DNA of 64,000 bases from Trematomus loennbergii (taxonomy: Eukaryota; Chordata; Actinopteri; Perciformes; Nototheniidae). Location of the stretch: the NCBI GenBank assembly GCA_012861695.1, contig JAAOOA010000382.1:186001-250000 (forward strand). Reading direction: 5' to 3'. Below the pieces are notes generated by a model. The model ran no database searches. It had not been told where the DNA came from and saw only the letters and a program-made list of their open reading frames with translations. Shown one piece after another: positions 48,779 to 61,356 of the stretch (position 1 is the stretch's first letter; each line of letters opens with the position of its first letter). The translations under genes and the position numbers were made by a program.

Positions 48779-49484
48779 AGCATTCTTGACCGCATCAACT
48801 GACCGACCATGATTGACGATGATGATGATGAATGCTCTTTGGAAGATAAGAGCCGTGTCAAGGATACCTTCGTCGCTTCATTCAAGATGGTATATTTCCT
48901 TCATGCAATGATTGATGCATGTACTGTATGTTTTAAGTGTAATGCATTCACATGTGTTCTCATTATCCACTTAACTATCCTAGTCGAAGAACAAACGTGT
49001 CATTATTAGTACAATGTAGTCCACAACACCAGATCTGAGTCTTATCTTTCTAGCCTTATTAACTGATTAAAGAGTCAGAGCACCTTAATATTGATTTGTG
49101 CAGTGTATTTAATCCAAATCCAAATGTATTAGATTTCAGCCACCCTTCTTCCCAGTACCTGACACAAGAATCTTAGTTGGTTTTGTTCTTGTGCGAAATG
49201 TGTATCAAGTGCAGCATTCTCCTTTACTGCAAGCATTAATGTATTTATATATTGTTTTTTCTGCAGCATCCAGTGATGAGTTGAAGGAACTAGTAAAGTT
49301 CTGGGTTGGATGGGAGGCTCCTTCCAGTACCCTCACAGTGGAGGTGATTAACAGTGGCCTACCAAAGTCATCCACATGCTTTGAAACACTCCGTATTCCT
49401 GCCCACTACCAAGACTACCTATCATTCGAGAAAGAGTTGATGGCGTGTCTCAGCACAAATGACACTGGATTTGGGCTGGTGTAA
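48779..49484 (+). pseudogene. HECT E3-ligase-like gene, C-lobe exons
   Basis: After an acceptor ending about 48780, a segment with ILDRIN, a stop, then DDDDDECSLEDKSRVKDTF runs to a donor at about 48898. A second exon (49267-49484) follows a TTTTTCTGCAG acceptor: ELKELVKFWVGWEAPSSTL, SSTCFETLRIPAHYQDY and a natural stop after TNDTGFGLV. The Cys in STCFETL corresponds to the ubiquitin-accepting cysteine of HECT C-lobes. This is the 3' end of the gene whose 5' exons lie at 40580-43340. Several hundred residues of HECT N-lobe are missing in between, where the DIRS element sits. Confidence 0.82.
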
Positions 49485-51090
49485 ATGTTGGCAGCAAAAT
49501 GTGTGACTGTTATACCACAGCTTGTACCTAAAGCTATAGTCAACTGTTCAATGTTCTTGTTTGCTCTTAGTTATGGAAGTAATCATTTGTTAATTCTGTG
49601 CACATTTCCAGGCTAGGTTTATTATACAAGATTTAAAAACAAAGTTCAGAATTTTACCTTACTCAACATGTCTGTTGCAAGTGTATTGTGCTTTTACTGT
49701 AAGCCTAGAAGGTGTTGGACATACTGGACAGTAGCTAGATAAATGTCTGAGCCATGTGATTGGGACTGTGCCAGGGGATTTATTGCTGCCCTTGTTGATG
49801 GCTCAACAAATGGCCTGTCTCAGGAACAGTGACCCATGGTGTGGATCATCAGGCAGGCCACTGTCCTCCAGTCAAGATGAGGGAGGTATAATTCCTAAAA
49901 AATACACCAGAATGTGATACATGAAAACCAGTTGCAGATTTAAACTAAACAAATAGTTAAAAATAACTTAAATGTCCAAATGTGAAATATAACTGAAGAA
50001 ATTCCTGTACTATCATTTCCACACATAATTTTAACAGTCTGTAAATAGCTGGTGCTCTCCTGTGCTGTGCTCACTAGTAAGACATGAGCATGCAAAACAT
50101 TCTTGTGCGCAAGAGTTTTTGTTTGTTGTTGGTCCATATCCCCTTAGGTGCTCCATATGACATTTCTCTAGAGCAAGGGTGTACTGTAAAAATGTCAGGT
50201 TCTGCCCCAACAAGTTTGATTTTCATTGTTGACCACAAATAAAAAGATGTTTGCCCTAGGGACCCAGATATTATAAGATACTGTATGTTTAGTATTACAT
50301 TGTATGTGATATACTTGAATAGTTCAAACCATGTTGAAAATTCCCATACATTTGTAATCATAATATCATAATAGATGTCACAATGATGCCCCCTTTACCT
50401 CCACATTTTCTGGTTCTGCCACAGCATGCTGGATGTTTTCCCATGTGCCACAACTGATTAGGAGTTAAGTTTCCCTCAGTTCTGAGTGGGTGGTTATCCC
50501 AAACACCACAAATATATCAAGACTAGCTTGTAGTCTGGCAGAAAAACGTAATGACAACTGCATGAAATAAGGAATGTTCACATTGTGGATTAATTAAAGT
50601 GAATGAATGCATATTTTTTTAACAAATACATTTTGTAATATATACACTTTTTATTTCACAGCATTGGTAATAACTCTTTAACACTCGTGGTTTTCCTTCA
50701 ATGTATGAAAACAGTAGGCCATTTATCCTAACTAAAGTGTTGCCAATAATATTGGATTTCCCATCCATCCCAGCAATGTTGCCAACGATGTCGGGGTTGC
50801 CCCCGGTCAGCCACAGGAGAGGTGTTGGTCGCAGGTTTGTTTCAGACGCCTGCACAATGCTCCTGCACCTGCTCAGAGTTTGCTCGGAGGGCCACTCCAA
50901 CATGAGTAATCTCACACTCTGGATGGGATGCAATCTGTCTTCTCCCAGGGCTCTTTGTCTAATACTGCTAATAAAAGAAGGAGAGAAAAGGATCAATCCT
51001 CTGTGTGTGTTCTCTGTACACTACAATTACTGGATTAAAAGGCACACTACGAGAAGTCACTTAGAAACCCAGGCATACATGCACTGCCCT
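49485..51090. other. Unassigned stretch downstream of the HECT-like gene
   Basis: Presumably the 3' UTR and flank of the HECT-like gene at first. The minus-strand frame at 50619-50996 (FISSIRQRALGEDRLHP, GGNPDIVGNIAGMDG) looks somewhat protein-like but matches nothing I know, so I do not call it. No RNA gene or terminal repeat is seen. Confidence 0.4.
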
Positions 51091-51464
51091 GGGGCCTCAT
51101 TTATAAACTGTGCGTACGATCAAAAGATGGCGTACGCCAGTTTCTACGCAATGTTTGATATTTATAAAAAACAAACTTGATGGGAAAATGTGCGGTCCTC
51201 CACGCAAACTCTGACCCATGCGTACGCACTAAGCACAAAAACGGGAGAGACAAGAAACTGCGACACCGTTGGCAGAAGGAAGAATGGAGAGAAATATGTG
51301 GAAATAATAACATGAATAGAATGTTACCTCTCATTTATCATATATGAAGAATTAATTTTCACAAATTGATTAAAGCCAATCTTAAAATGATTTAACAAAT
51401 GCCTGTTTGAGACTCCTCAGTGCACAAAAACATAACTTGGAGAAATAAATAAATACGGAAATGT

Positions 51465-51957
51465 TTAAGGGGACCTATCATGCAAAATGCACTTTTGTAC
51501 GTCTTTTATACATGAATGTGTCCCCGGTGTTCCAGGGAACTCACCAAGTGTCAGAAAACACAACCCTCTCTATTTTCCTCCATACCCAAATCTCTAAAAC
51601 GGCTGCAACGGATCTGATAAAAACTGATCCAGATTTGAACACTGTCCTGACGTCAGGACGGTGGTGCTACGGCTACTGGGCCAACTCCACCAATCAGGAG
51701 GAGACAGCCACGGCCATTGCCGTTCGAAAGCGCTGGAGACGCTTTAGTACATATGCCAGGCCTGTAGGTGGTGCTGTTCTCACAGAATCAGCCCTTGCAA
51801 AAACAGGGGTAAAAAAGTGCAAATTGAGCGAAATGAGGCATGGCTAAAATGCATGATCTGTTTGGTATTTTGAAGGGAAAAAAAAGTATAAATATGCCTT
51901 ATATAGGTATGGTCCTACACTATATTATTATAATATAGCATGATCGGTCCACTTTAA
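51465..51957. mobile_element. TTAA-flanked MITE
   Basis: TTAAGGGGACCTATCATGC at the left (51465) and the complementary GCATGATCGGTCCACTTTAA ending 51957 form imperfect terminal repeats inside a TTAA duplication. It is related to the arm at 5032-5309. The 128-codon frame across it is not a recognisable protein. TTAA fits piggyBac or Kolobok. Confidence 0.75.
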
Positions 51958-52822
51958 TGATCACCCTCGATTATGTTCTCTTGTTAAGAAATGTATTCTC
52001 AAAAATGATGCGGTAAACAGAAGGACAGAATTACTTTAAACTGACGCCGTTTTGCATTTCTATAGGTTGTATAGATACGTGCATGGTTTTATATACTATC
52101 ATGTTTAATCATGTTTTATGCCGTTCGCCAATAGCCTACTTGATAAGTCGCTCGTAAAACACAGGAGGTATGGAAACTAAGAACACCATATGTGGTAAAT
52201 TGTACAGCTAATATAACACAACACATTAGTTGTATTTCCTTTAACTGGTGGATTATGGATATATAGTTGCTGATCGACAGCTGGAACACAAACCACCAAA
52301 TACAACAAAATAAGTCGTCATGATCCACTCCGGAGGGATTCCCCGATCATTTCTTACAGTTTCTCATCAAGGGGGGGGGGTCTCCTGTCCCCGGTACAAA
52401 CACACTGCCTGAGGAAGGTTATCATACATGCCAACCTTTCCAAATCCAAAAGAGGTAGGTTTGCGCGCGGCAAATGTGCACGCCGAAATTAGGTAATCAG
52501 AAGAAATGGAACCCCAGTAATTACATGTATAAACCATGTATTTAACATATATTGCATCATTTTATGCATTTTTCAGAAAAAGTGGTAGTTTGGTAAACAG
52601 TGACATCAACGACATGTTTGGTCTGTAAAATGCCCGAAAAGTAAAAGAATGGGAGATAAATATCCCAAAGTCTCCACATTTTATTATATTTTTAATGTGT
52701 TTCTGGTCCTCTTTCAGTTGCATTGTTGGAGAAGCCTGTGACATAAGATTTTCAACGACATAATTACTCTGTAGCTATGTTAGTTTGACAATAAAGAACC
52801 TTGAACCTTGACAGTGTAGATC

Positions 52823-54187
52823 AGGGGTGCCCAACCTTTTTTGAACTGAGAGCTACTTTTAAAGTGGCCAGTCTGCCGAGATCTACCAGTCCAAATAGAG
52901 AGGCGCAGCCATTACTGACAGCCTACTACCAGGTAAATACACACTTCTACTTGTATAAAACTGACTTTGTACAATTAATACTTCATAAAATACTGCAGAT
53001 CCTTTATCTTACCTCTTTCTAATCTCCACACACACAAGTATTTAACTGAAGTTACACAACAGTGTTGTTGATACAGAGTTGGGAGTTTATTCACACGTCA
53101 CAAACTACAGTGATGTTTTCAAGAAACATTGAACAGTGCTGTCACATATGACACAGGAAAAAAAGAAAGACTCTGAACCCTTTCTTTGCCATTATATAAA
53201 AATAGTGTTGCTACAAAAAGTATAAATTAGTTTTACTAATAAGACAAGTCAGATCTGAAGCTACACAGGAATCTGCTGCCAAAGTGCAATAAAAAAGACA
53301 AAATTAATAGAATCAAACCCTTTTCTTTTTTTTGCATTTTAGTAGAGTATAAAAAGAAATGCCTTTAAAATAGGATGCAAGCAACACTAGTTTCTTAACC
53401 TGAATTGATAATAGACTATAATCAATTTAAACAGAACAGATCTTAAAGTTTGCATTCTTATACCATTTTGTACAATAATTATAATGAATAAGTTCAAACA
53501 AACTAAAACGTACAGCTGATTAATAACGGTATCTAACTTGAGTTTTTATTATATCAAAAACCTGTTGAAATGCTACTGTTATTTTTACTGTCCCCAAAAA
53601 GCGCGTCGGCAGCCTCCAGGAATGCTTCTTTCACAACTTCGCCGTCTTTGAAAGACTTCATGTGTTTGGCAAGAACGTGACTGACACGATAAGATGCTAT
53701 GGTAGCAGCCTTGCTCTTGTTGTTGGGCCTGGTGAAAATGGACTGCTGTGCATTTAGCCGTCCTTTCAGGTCCCTCACCTTTTGGGAGCGTAGGGCAGAG
53801 TTAGGAGGGAATTCCGTCTCGTAGCGTTTGTGCACTGTTTTGAAATGCCGCTCCTAAATTACCCTTCTTCGGGAAAGCCACGCTCGCATTGCAGATGAGA
53901 CAGATGGACTTTGAATTGGAATAGAAAAAAATAATCATCCTCCCACTCGGAGTGAAAATTATATATTTTGGGCTCTTTTGCTTCTGCCATAATTGTGGTC
54001 TTGTGTGTGTGCGGACTGCACAGCAAACTAGTGCCCACTGCCTACCAGCCACGCCCCGATAAATCACAAAGCTTTGATGCGTTCAAGTGCATTATTCTGG
54101 CACAGGAAGATTATGTTATAGGACATTAACGATAAAACAGAATATTGTCGTTCTATTTTTAGACACATCTCGCGATCGACTGAAACA
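52823..54187 (-). mobile_element. Charlie-like hAT fragment
   Basis: The left edge CAGGGGTGCCCAACCTTTTT is the terminal sequence of a widespread hAT group. The right side ends in ATCTCGCGATCGACT without the last terminal bases. It encodes a minus-strand N-terminal transposase piece (53554-54000). Much of the catalytic domain is gone. Confidence 0.7.
53554..54000 (-). pseudogene. hAT transposase N-terminus with BED-like zinc finger, broken
   Basis: Reading on the minus strand, CLICNASVAFPKKGNL is followed, after one extra base, by ERHFKTVHKRYE. Together they give a C-x2-C...H-x4-H BED-type finger. The frame continues KVRDLKGRLNAQQSIFT and ATIASYRVSHVLAKHMKSF with FGDSKNNSS near the end at 53554. 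This layout matches the N-terminal part of Charlie-like/GTF2IRD2- and ZBED-related transposases. The catalytic domain is missing. Confidence 0.8.
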
Positions 54188-54873
54188 CAGAGGACTGTTT
54201 GTATGATGGGATCACAGACACGCTGCAAACGGTGTCCGCCAAAAGTCGAGTCCAGTGTCTATGTAGTGTCATTTTTATTTGTTATAGTTTGGGAAGATTG
54301 AAAATCGGTAGGGAGAGTCAGCTAAATCGGTAGGCGGTAGAAACATGTCAAAAGCGGTAGACTACCGCCCAAATCGGTAGGGTTGGCAGGTATGGGTTAT
54401 GTGTTTTTTTTTGCCATTAACTTTTTTCGGACCACTTATTTTTATTTTGGTGACGATCCGATCTCCATGCTGCCACTCTGGTTCAAACTGCATCCACCAA
54501 ACAATATGATTTATCTCCACCTCCCGACAATAACCCAAATCTGACACGGTGTGAGATGTCTTTTTTAGCTGTTCTGTCCTCATTTCCTGCGATCTTCTTC
54601 ATGCAGTCAGTCAGAATGAATGAATGAATGGGCGTTTCTTTGACTATTTATAGGCAAATCTGGGTGTTACGTGAAGCCCGCAAAAGCTGCGCCGCATTTC
54701 GAGTTGATTGTGATTTATAAAGGGAAACCGGCGTAGGATGTGCCGTACGCAAGTCCTGTGCCGGTACGCAGTCTTTTATGAATCGGAAAATGGCTGTGCG
54801 TATTTATTTGCTTTGTCCTACGTAAGCAACCTTCCCACGTCAATCCTATGCAAGGCTTTATAAATGAGGCCCC

Positions 54874-56329
<1,456 letters not shown>

Positions 56330-56736
56330 ATATGACTTGTCTTACTAACAACCTCCTTCGCATGGAACTTTTCAACACAGTCTCACTCCCTGATCGTCAA
56401 AGAGCGACGCTTGGTCAGGGTCCTTTGGTGTGCAGTTGTGACGCACCGAGTCTCCTTCAGTGTGACCTTGCTTTCTTACAGTGCATACGCTTTTCTGCTT
56501 GCTCTTGCCTCTGCTTAATTTTTTATGCTGATTTCCCTATTTTTCTTTTCTGATAACTTCGAGCAGCGGCTCCTGGACATTAACTTATCACTGGGACAGT
56601 TATTCTTCGTAAATAGACGGAGGGTTTCAGCCAAATTTCAATATTTTTACGACGACCTCAGTCTTACAGTAGCGTGGCCTAGCAACAGCTAAAGCCTGGT
56701 ACTGCATGCTATTTAGCTTAAGCTAGTAAGCAGCAA

Positions 56737-57040
56737 AATGCCTCCGTTCTCTACAGTTGACTTCCACAAACTTCTACAGAAGATGGCCGTGTTGGAAATG
56801 AAAATGCAACGGTTGGAAGTTAACGTGGAAGTGAATGGACTATGTGGGAATGACACCAACTTTACCAGTGTTTCAAAATAATGGAAAAGGGCATGCTAAC
56901 TCACAGCTAGTTAGCAGCTACAAGGATTCCAAGGAACAGGAGGGCTGTGTACTGGGTAATAAATCTACAAGTGGTAGTCCTCCCTGGAAATGTCTGGGTG
57001 CAAGGCCTAAGAGTAAATCATTTCCATGGGATTTGGGAGG
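56737..57040 (+). other. Possible retroelement ORF1-like fragment
   Basis: From an ATG at 56737 the sequence reads MPPFSTVDFHKLLQKMAVLE with a heptad-like run, then TNFTSVS and a stop. A shifted frame has PPWKCLGARPKSKSFPW. A coiled-coil start followed by a W-K-x-x-GARPK-type motif is reminiscent of LINE ORF1 proteins, but the resemblance is weak. It may also belong to the THAP element that follows. Confidence 0.25.
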
Positions 57041-57502
57041 ACGAATAACAGCCCAGCGCTCTGAAATCTGTGATCGACAGGCTGGCCTGCATTGTTATCA
57101 ACCAGTTTGTCAAGACCAAAAAGGGCAAGACTAGGCTGAGAGCAGATGCTATTCCCACCATCTTTGTGCATCGCTCTGTGGTCAAAAAGAGGAGGGCCCC
57201 TGCACCACGATGCACCCCGGGACCTGTAAATACAGAGCCCATAGCTGATGATCACAGCTATAGTGTGAAAGGTGACACAGGTGTAATAAGTCTGAACTCT
57301 TAATAATAAAAGTAATATTTCTTATTTTTAAGTGGTATAATATTTGAATGTTCGAAAATTAACAGTGCCATGTCTTCTTCTTACATTAGTCTCAAAGATT
57401 GAGGGAAGAAGGGATGAGGAGACTGAGAGAAGGCAAAGTGAGGGTGAAGAAAGAGAGGACATGGCTAATGAGGAGAGACAGGGAGAGCGGACACCATCCA
57501 GT

Positions 57503-58275
57503 CAGCCAGCAGCCAGTCAGCATACCAGGGAACCAGCAGCCAGTCAGCATACCAGGGAACCAGCAGCCAGTCAGCATACCAGGGAACCAGCAGCCAGTCA
57601 GCATACCAGGGAACCAGCAGCCAGTCAGCATACCAGGGAACCAGCAGCCAGTCAGCATACCAGGGAACCAGCAGCCAGTCAGCATACCAGGGAACCAGCA
57701 GCCAGTCAGCATACCAGGGAACCAGCAGTCAGTCAGCATACCAGGGAACCAGCAGCCAGTCAGCATACCAGGGAACCAGCAGCCAGTCAGCATACCAGGG
57801 AACCAGCAGCCTGTCAGCATACCAGGGAACCAGCAGCCAGTCAGCATACCAGGGAACCAGCAGCCAGTCAGCATACCAGGGAACCAGCAGCCAGTCAGCA
57901 TACCAGGGAACCAGCAGCCAGTCAGCATACCAGGGAACCAGCAGCCAGTCAGCATACCAGGGAACCAGCAGCCAGTCAGCATACCAGGGAACCAGCAGTC
58001 AGTCAGCATACCAGGGAACCAGCAGCCAGTCAGCATACCAGGGAACCAGCAGTCAGTCAGCATACCAGGGAACCAGCAGCCAGTCAGCATACCAGGGAAC
58101 CAGCAGCCAGTCAGCATACCAGGGAACCAGCAGCCAGTCAGCATACCAGGGAACCAGCAGCCAGTCAGCATACCAGGGAACCAGCAGCCTGTCAGCATAC
58201 CAGGGAACCAGCAGCCAGTCAGCATACCAGGGAACCAGCAGCCAGTCAGCATACCAGGGAACCAGCAGCCAGTCA
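57503..58275 (+). repeat. 27-bp coding minisatellite, about 28 copies
   Basis: A unit containing CAGTCAGCATACCAGGGAAC repeats about 28 times with very few variants (GTCAGTC and CTGTCAG forms). The length is a multiple of three and the unit has no stops, so two plus-strand and two minus-strand frames stay open throughout. In one frame each unit reads EPAASQHTR, in another NQQPVSIPG. It lies between the THAP box and the coiled coil of the P-like transposase. Confidence 0.97.
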
Positions 58276-58857
58276 AACAGATCTATTAAAAAATTAAAGA
58301 GACAAGAAGGAATCACCAAAAAAGCAAAGGCTGCACTAAGAAAAATAAGGAAGGAAAATGCAGCTCTCAAGAAAACAATGAAATTAGGGACAACAAATTT
58401 AAGAAAACTTTTTCAAAAGACCAACTTAAGGCATTGGGCAGACTTACCACAAAGGGGATGAAATGGAGCAATGAGATAATTAAGAAGGCTTTAAAAATGT
58501 GCTTTGCTGCCGGACCAACCGGTTACAAAACTCTGCAGGAATTGCAGATTCCCCTGCCAGGAATAAGAACACTGCAAAGAAGAATGCAATGTGTTAAGTT
58601 TGAGCCTGGTGTGTTGACAGAGGTCTTTGATTTCCTAAAATTGAAGGCAGATAGATTGACTGACCTTGAAAGGGAGTGTGTGTTGACCTTGGATGAAATG
58701 GCAATCACACCAAGTGTGGAGTTGGACATGATTACAGGCAAACTGTACGGTGATGTGACTTTACCAGGTCACACAGGAGTGGCAACACATGCTTGTGTGT
58801 TTATGTTGGCTGGAAACACAACACGGTGGAAGCAAGTAGTGGCATATCATTACACTC

Positions 58858-58985
58858 TGTAAATATAATGTATGATGTCCTTTATTGTTTTATGTTTCAT
58901 GTGGAACCTATATGCTGCAGGTCTCCCTTGAAAAAGAGACCTATGATCTCAATGGGACCAATCTGGTTAAATAAAGGTTTGAAAT
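58858..58985 (+). repeat. LINE 3' tail inserted in the P-like transposase
   Basis: TCTCCCTTGAAAAAGAGACC...ATCTCAATGGGACCAATCTGG followed by TTAAATAAAGGTTTGAAATTAAATGAAAT is a typical teleost LINE tail (L2/Rex-like). Coding similarity to P transposase stops before it and resumes after it. Confidence 0.7.
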
Positions 58986-60429
58986 TAAATGAAATGACAC
59001 TGGCAATTCTACCAATGGAGCAGAGTACAGGCCAATCATTATTGAGGTAATACAGAGGGCAGCATCCATAGGGCTACATGTGCTTGATGTCACCACAGAC
59101 ATGGGTAGCCCTAACCAAGCCATGTGGAAATCCTTTGGGGTCGACCAAAATAAAACATCGGTGCCATCCAGCAACACCAGACAGGCAGATTTATTTCATG
59201 CCCGATGTCCCACGTCTGGTAACAAATCTAAAAAGTGCCCTTGTCCGTGGACAGGTCTTCATAATTCCTGAGGATGTTGTAAACAGAGAGAACCTCCCCT
59301 CTAACGAGGTTTCAGTGGTCCCCATTAAGGACTTATTGACTTTCAAGAAGGGATGACATTAAAAATAGCTCCCCATCTTTCAGCTGCAGCATCGAGCCAA
59401 GTCACTTTGATAAGATGAAGGTTGGTCTTGCTCTAAATGTATTCAGTAGGCTACAAGTGCTGGGCTGAAATACATGGTGGAGCAAGAAAACCGCCCTCTG
59501 TCCTACTTGACGACAGCATGGTTCCTGGAGCAGGTTGATCGTTGGTTTGATCTCATGTCATCTCGCCATCCAATTACAGCCCTGAGCAGGCTCAAGATGG
59601 AGGAGTACCAAAAGGCCATCACCTTCCTCCAGAACATCGTCCATCTGTTTCGTGGGATGAAGATTGGTGAAAAGGGAGGTTGGAAGCCTGTTCAAACAGG
59701 GGTGATAATGGCAACAACATCAATTTTGGCCATACAGGAGGATATGCTAACACGAGGACACAGGTTTGTGTTAACGTCAAGGTTCACACAAGACTGCCTT
59801 GAAAATACCTTCAGCTGTGTGAGGTCTAAAAATCCTGTCCCAACTCCAGTGGAATTCCATCATGCACTGAGAATCATATCTGTGGGGCAGTTCCTCACCA
59901 CCATCAGCTCTGGGAGCTACCAGGAAGACCACAGTAGCTTTTTGGCAGACTTCCTGGACACAGTGGAGCAAAATATCACTCCATCAGTCAGAGTGGAACC
60001 GCTGATGGCGGTGAACAGAGCAGCACCTCACCTCACAAAAACTGAGAAATGTATTCTCTTCCATCTTGCAGGCTACATCGTCCACAAAGTCATCAAGTTT
60101 GCCAGCATCTGTGAAAAATGCAAAATTGCAACAGAGCACAATGATGAGAGTCCTTCTGGTGAAAACAGCATTTTAGTGAACTTAAAAGACTTCAAGGCAG
60201 GTGCTCTTTGTCGTCCCTCCCAAGAAGCCTTTGATTTCATTCACCAAATTGAGGAACTATTTAGGACCAAGACTGGTTCCTCCCTCATGCAGCTCCCCAA
60301 CGCAGTGGGTGTCTTGGAGAAAGAAGCTCAGGCACTCTCCAGCAGGCTTCCGTCATGCTGTGGAGTACAAGACAAAATCATTAGAAGATTCATACGGCTG
60401 CAATGGAAATATTTGGACTAACCATTGCC

Positions 60430-60556
60430 CCTCCACCTGCCAGCACCACTGCTCTTCCACCTGCCAGCACCACTGCTCCTCCACCTGCCAGCACCACTGC
60501 TCCTCCACCTGCCAGCACCACTGCTCCTCCACCTGCCAGCACCACTGCTCCTCCAT
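60430..60556 (+). repeat. 24-bp minisatellite, 5 copies
   Basis: A unit with CACCTGCCAGCACCACTG repeats five times directly after the transposase stop codon. The period is again a multiple of three, so frames remain open on both strands without meaning. Confidence 0.95.
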
Positions 60557-60727
60557 CTGTATCTGTAAACGTTCCCTAAATCAGTAGATTATGGGATAAT
60601 CCACTAACATCCTTTAATACACATGTTAATTTGACTCAGATGTGCTGATAATATCCGCAATATAAATCTTTAAACGTCTTCTTACCTTTAAAAGTCCATC
60701 ACGAACGCTGCAACTCTGCTGCTAGCC

Positions 60728-60814
60728 GCAGATCGTGGAGCCTCTCGAGTCAATAGTCTCCCGGAAGTCAGCGGCAAGCTAACTTCCGGGAACTATTGAC
60801 GGCTCCACGATCCG
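60728..60814. repeat. Long perfect-arm hairpin
   Basis: GCAGATCGTGGAGCC and GTCAATAGT...CCGGAAGT on the left pair with ACTTCCGGGAACTATTGAC and GGCTCCACGATCCGC on the right around a loop of about 13 bases, with only small mismatches and bulges. It may be the fold-back end of the P-like element or a separate small palindrome. It is not followed by a T tract, so it is not a typical terminator. Confidence 0.85.
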
Positions 60815-60829
60815 CCATTGCTGTAAAAA

Positions 60830-61230
60830 AACTGGTCCATTGGAGTGAACGGAGATGTCGTAACTCTTCTATTATATGGCTCTGGTTAAAACCAAGCGGC
60901 AAACTCTGGGGAAGAGCCGGGAGGCCAATAAGGAAGTGCCACAAACTGCAGTTTATCTATTGGCCGACAGGCGCTGACTGCAGAAAGGAGCAATTTCCAT
61001 AGACCCCCATGTTAAAATGCCCAACTTTACAGCAGAAATAAACATGTTTCTACCCTTGGATGCAATACAAATTATTCGGGATATAGTTAGATTCCACCTT
61101 AATGATTATTAATTCTTGAGTGAATTGTTTAAATAACGCAACCCTTTTATTTAAATTAGGTCTTAACGTTTTTGCATAAATTAGGGCGTGGTCACTTTGA
61201 TGGACAGGTACGTGCCTCACTGTCAGCTAA
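60830..61230 (-). repeat. Dispersed repeat, inverted partner of 4430-4830
   Basis: The blocks CTCTGGGGAAGAGCCGGGAG, GAAGTGCCACAAACTGCAGTT, CAATTTCCATAGACCCCCAT and GGGCGTGGTCACTTTGA match the reverse complement of 4430-4830 in order. It immediately precedes a THAP-like exon. Confidence 0.75.
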
Positions 61231-61356
61231 CAGCAACTTGTCCACTCTGCTAAGCTACAACGTTAGCTAGTTGTAGTTACTGTACTTGACCCTTTAGCCG
61301 TGTTCGTGGTGATTGTGCCTTTTAGGGAATGTTGTTACAAATACCAGACAATTAAA

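Larger units (their letters stand above)
52423..54394. mobile_element. Element with CATACNTGCCAACC termini
   Basis: CATACATGCCAACC at 52423 and GGTTGGCAGGTATG ending 54394 are inverted. GGTTAT lies immediately outside both ends, a possible 6-bp remnant of a duplication. Right subterminal sequence has repeated AATCGGTAGG words. It encloses a BED-finger hAT fragment. Confidence 0.65.
51091..54873. mobile_element. DNA transposon with GGGGCCTCATTTATAAA termini, host of nested elements
   Basis: The left GGGGCCTCATTTATAAA (51091-51107) is exactly reverse-complemented at 54857-54873. GTACGC-rich subterminal blocks occur on both sides. CTGCCCT lies immediately left of the element and 4 bp beyond its right end, so the target duplication is unclear. 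The superfamily is not assigned. It contains a TTAA element (51465-51957) and a hAT-like nest (52423-54394). Confidence 0.7.
57060..60421 (+). pseudogene. P-element (THAP9-like) transposase, decayed
   Basis: A THAP C-terminus (GKTRLRADAIPTIFVH, about 57120-57170, the AVPTIF box) is followed by an exon that has become a 27-bp minisatellite (57503-58275) and a coiled coil (KKLKRQEGITKKAKAALRKI). A shifted frame carries KKTFSKDQLKALGRLTTKGM, PLPGIRTLQRRM and LTLDEMAITPSVELD (first Asp), ending VFMLAGNTTRWKQVVAYHYT. A LINE tail interrupts at 58858-58985. Then come DVTTDMGSPNQAMWKSFGV (second Asp), another shift to DRQIYFMPDVPRLV, and EPSHFDKMKVGLALNVFS. An intact 315-codon frame (59474-60421) with LTSRFTQDCLENTFSCVRSK and a natural stop closes the gene. 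The order and motifs are those of vertebrate P-like transposases. At least three frame breaks plus the insertion inactivate it. Confidence 0.88.

Noticed and set aside
50619..50996. Minus-strand 125-codon frame with GGNPDIVGNIAGMDG
   Set aside because: Looks mildly protein-like, but no recognised domain, no supporting exon structure and no repeat partner in the window.
51461..51847. 128-codon plus-strand frame as a gene
   Set aside because: It coincides with the TTAA-flanked MITE and has no recognisable domain; the related arm at 5032-5309 does not keep the frame.
57943..58275. CRISPR-like array
   Set aside because: Units are contiguous 27-bp copies with no unique spacers, and the context is a vertebrate transposon.
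57392..58370. Minus-strand and alternate plus-strand frames of about 300 codons across the 27-bp array
   Set aside because: A stop-free 27-bp unit keeps several frames open by arithmetic. Only the plus-strand path joining THAP and coiled-coil segments has biological context.
60353..60556. Minus-strand Trp/Cys/Gln repeat frame and plus-strand Cys/His repeat frame
   Set aside because: Artefacts of the 24-bp minisatellite after the transposase stop.
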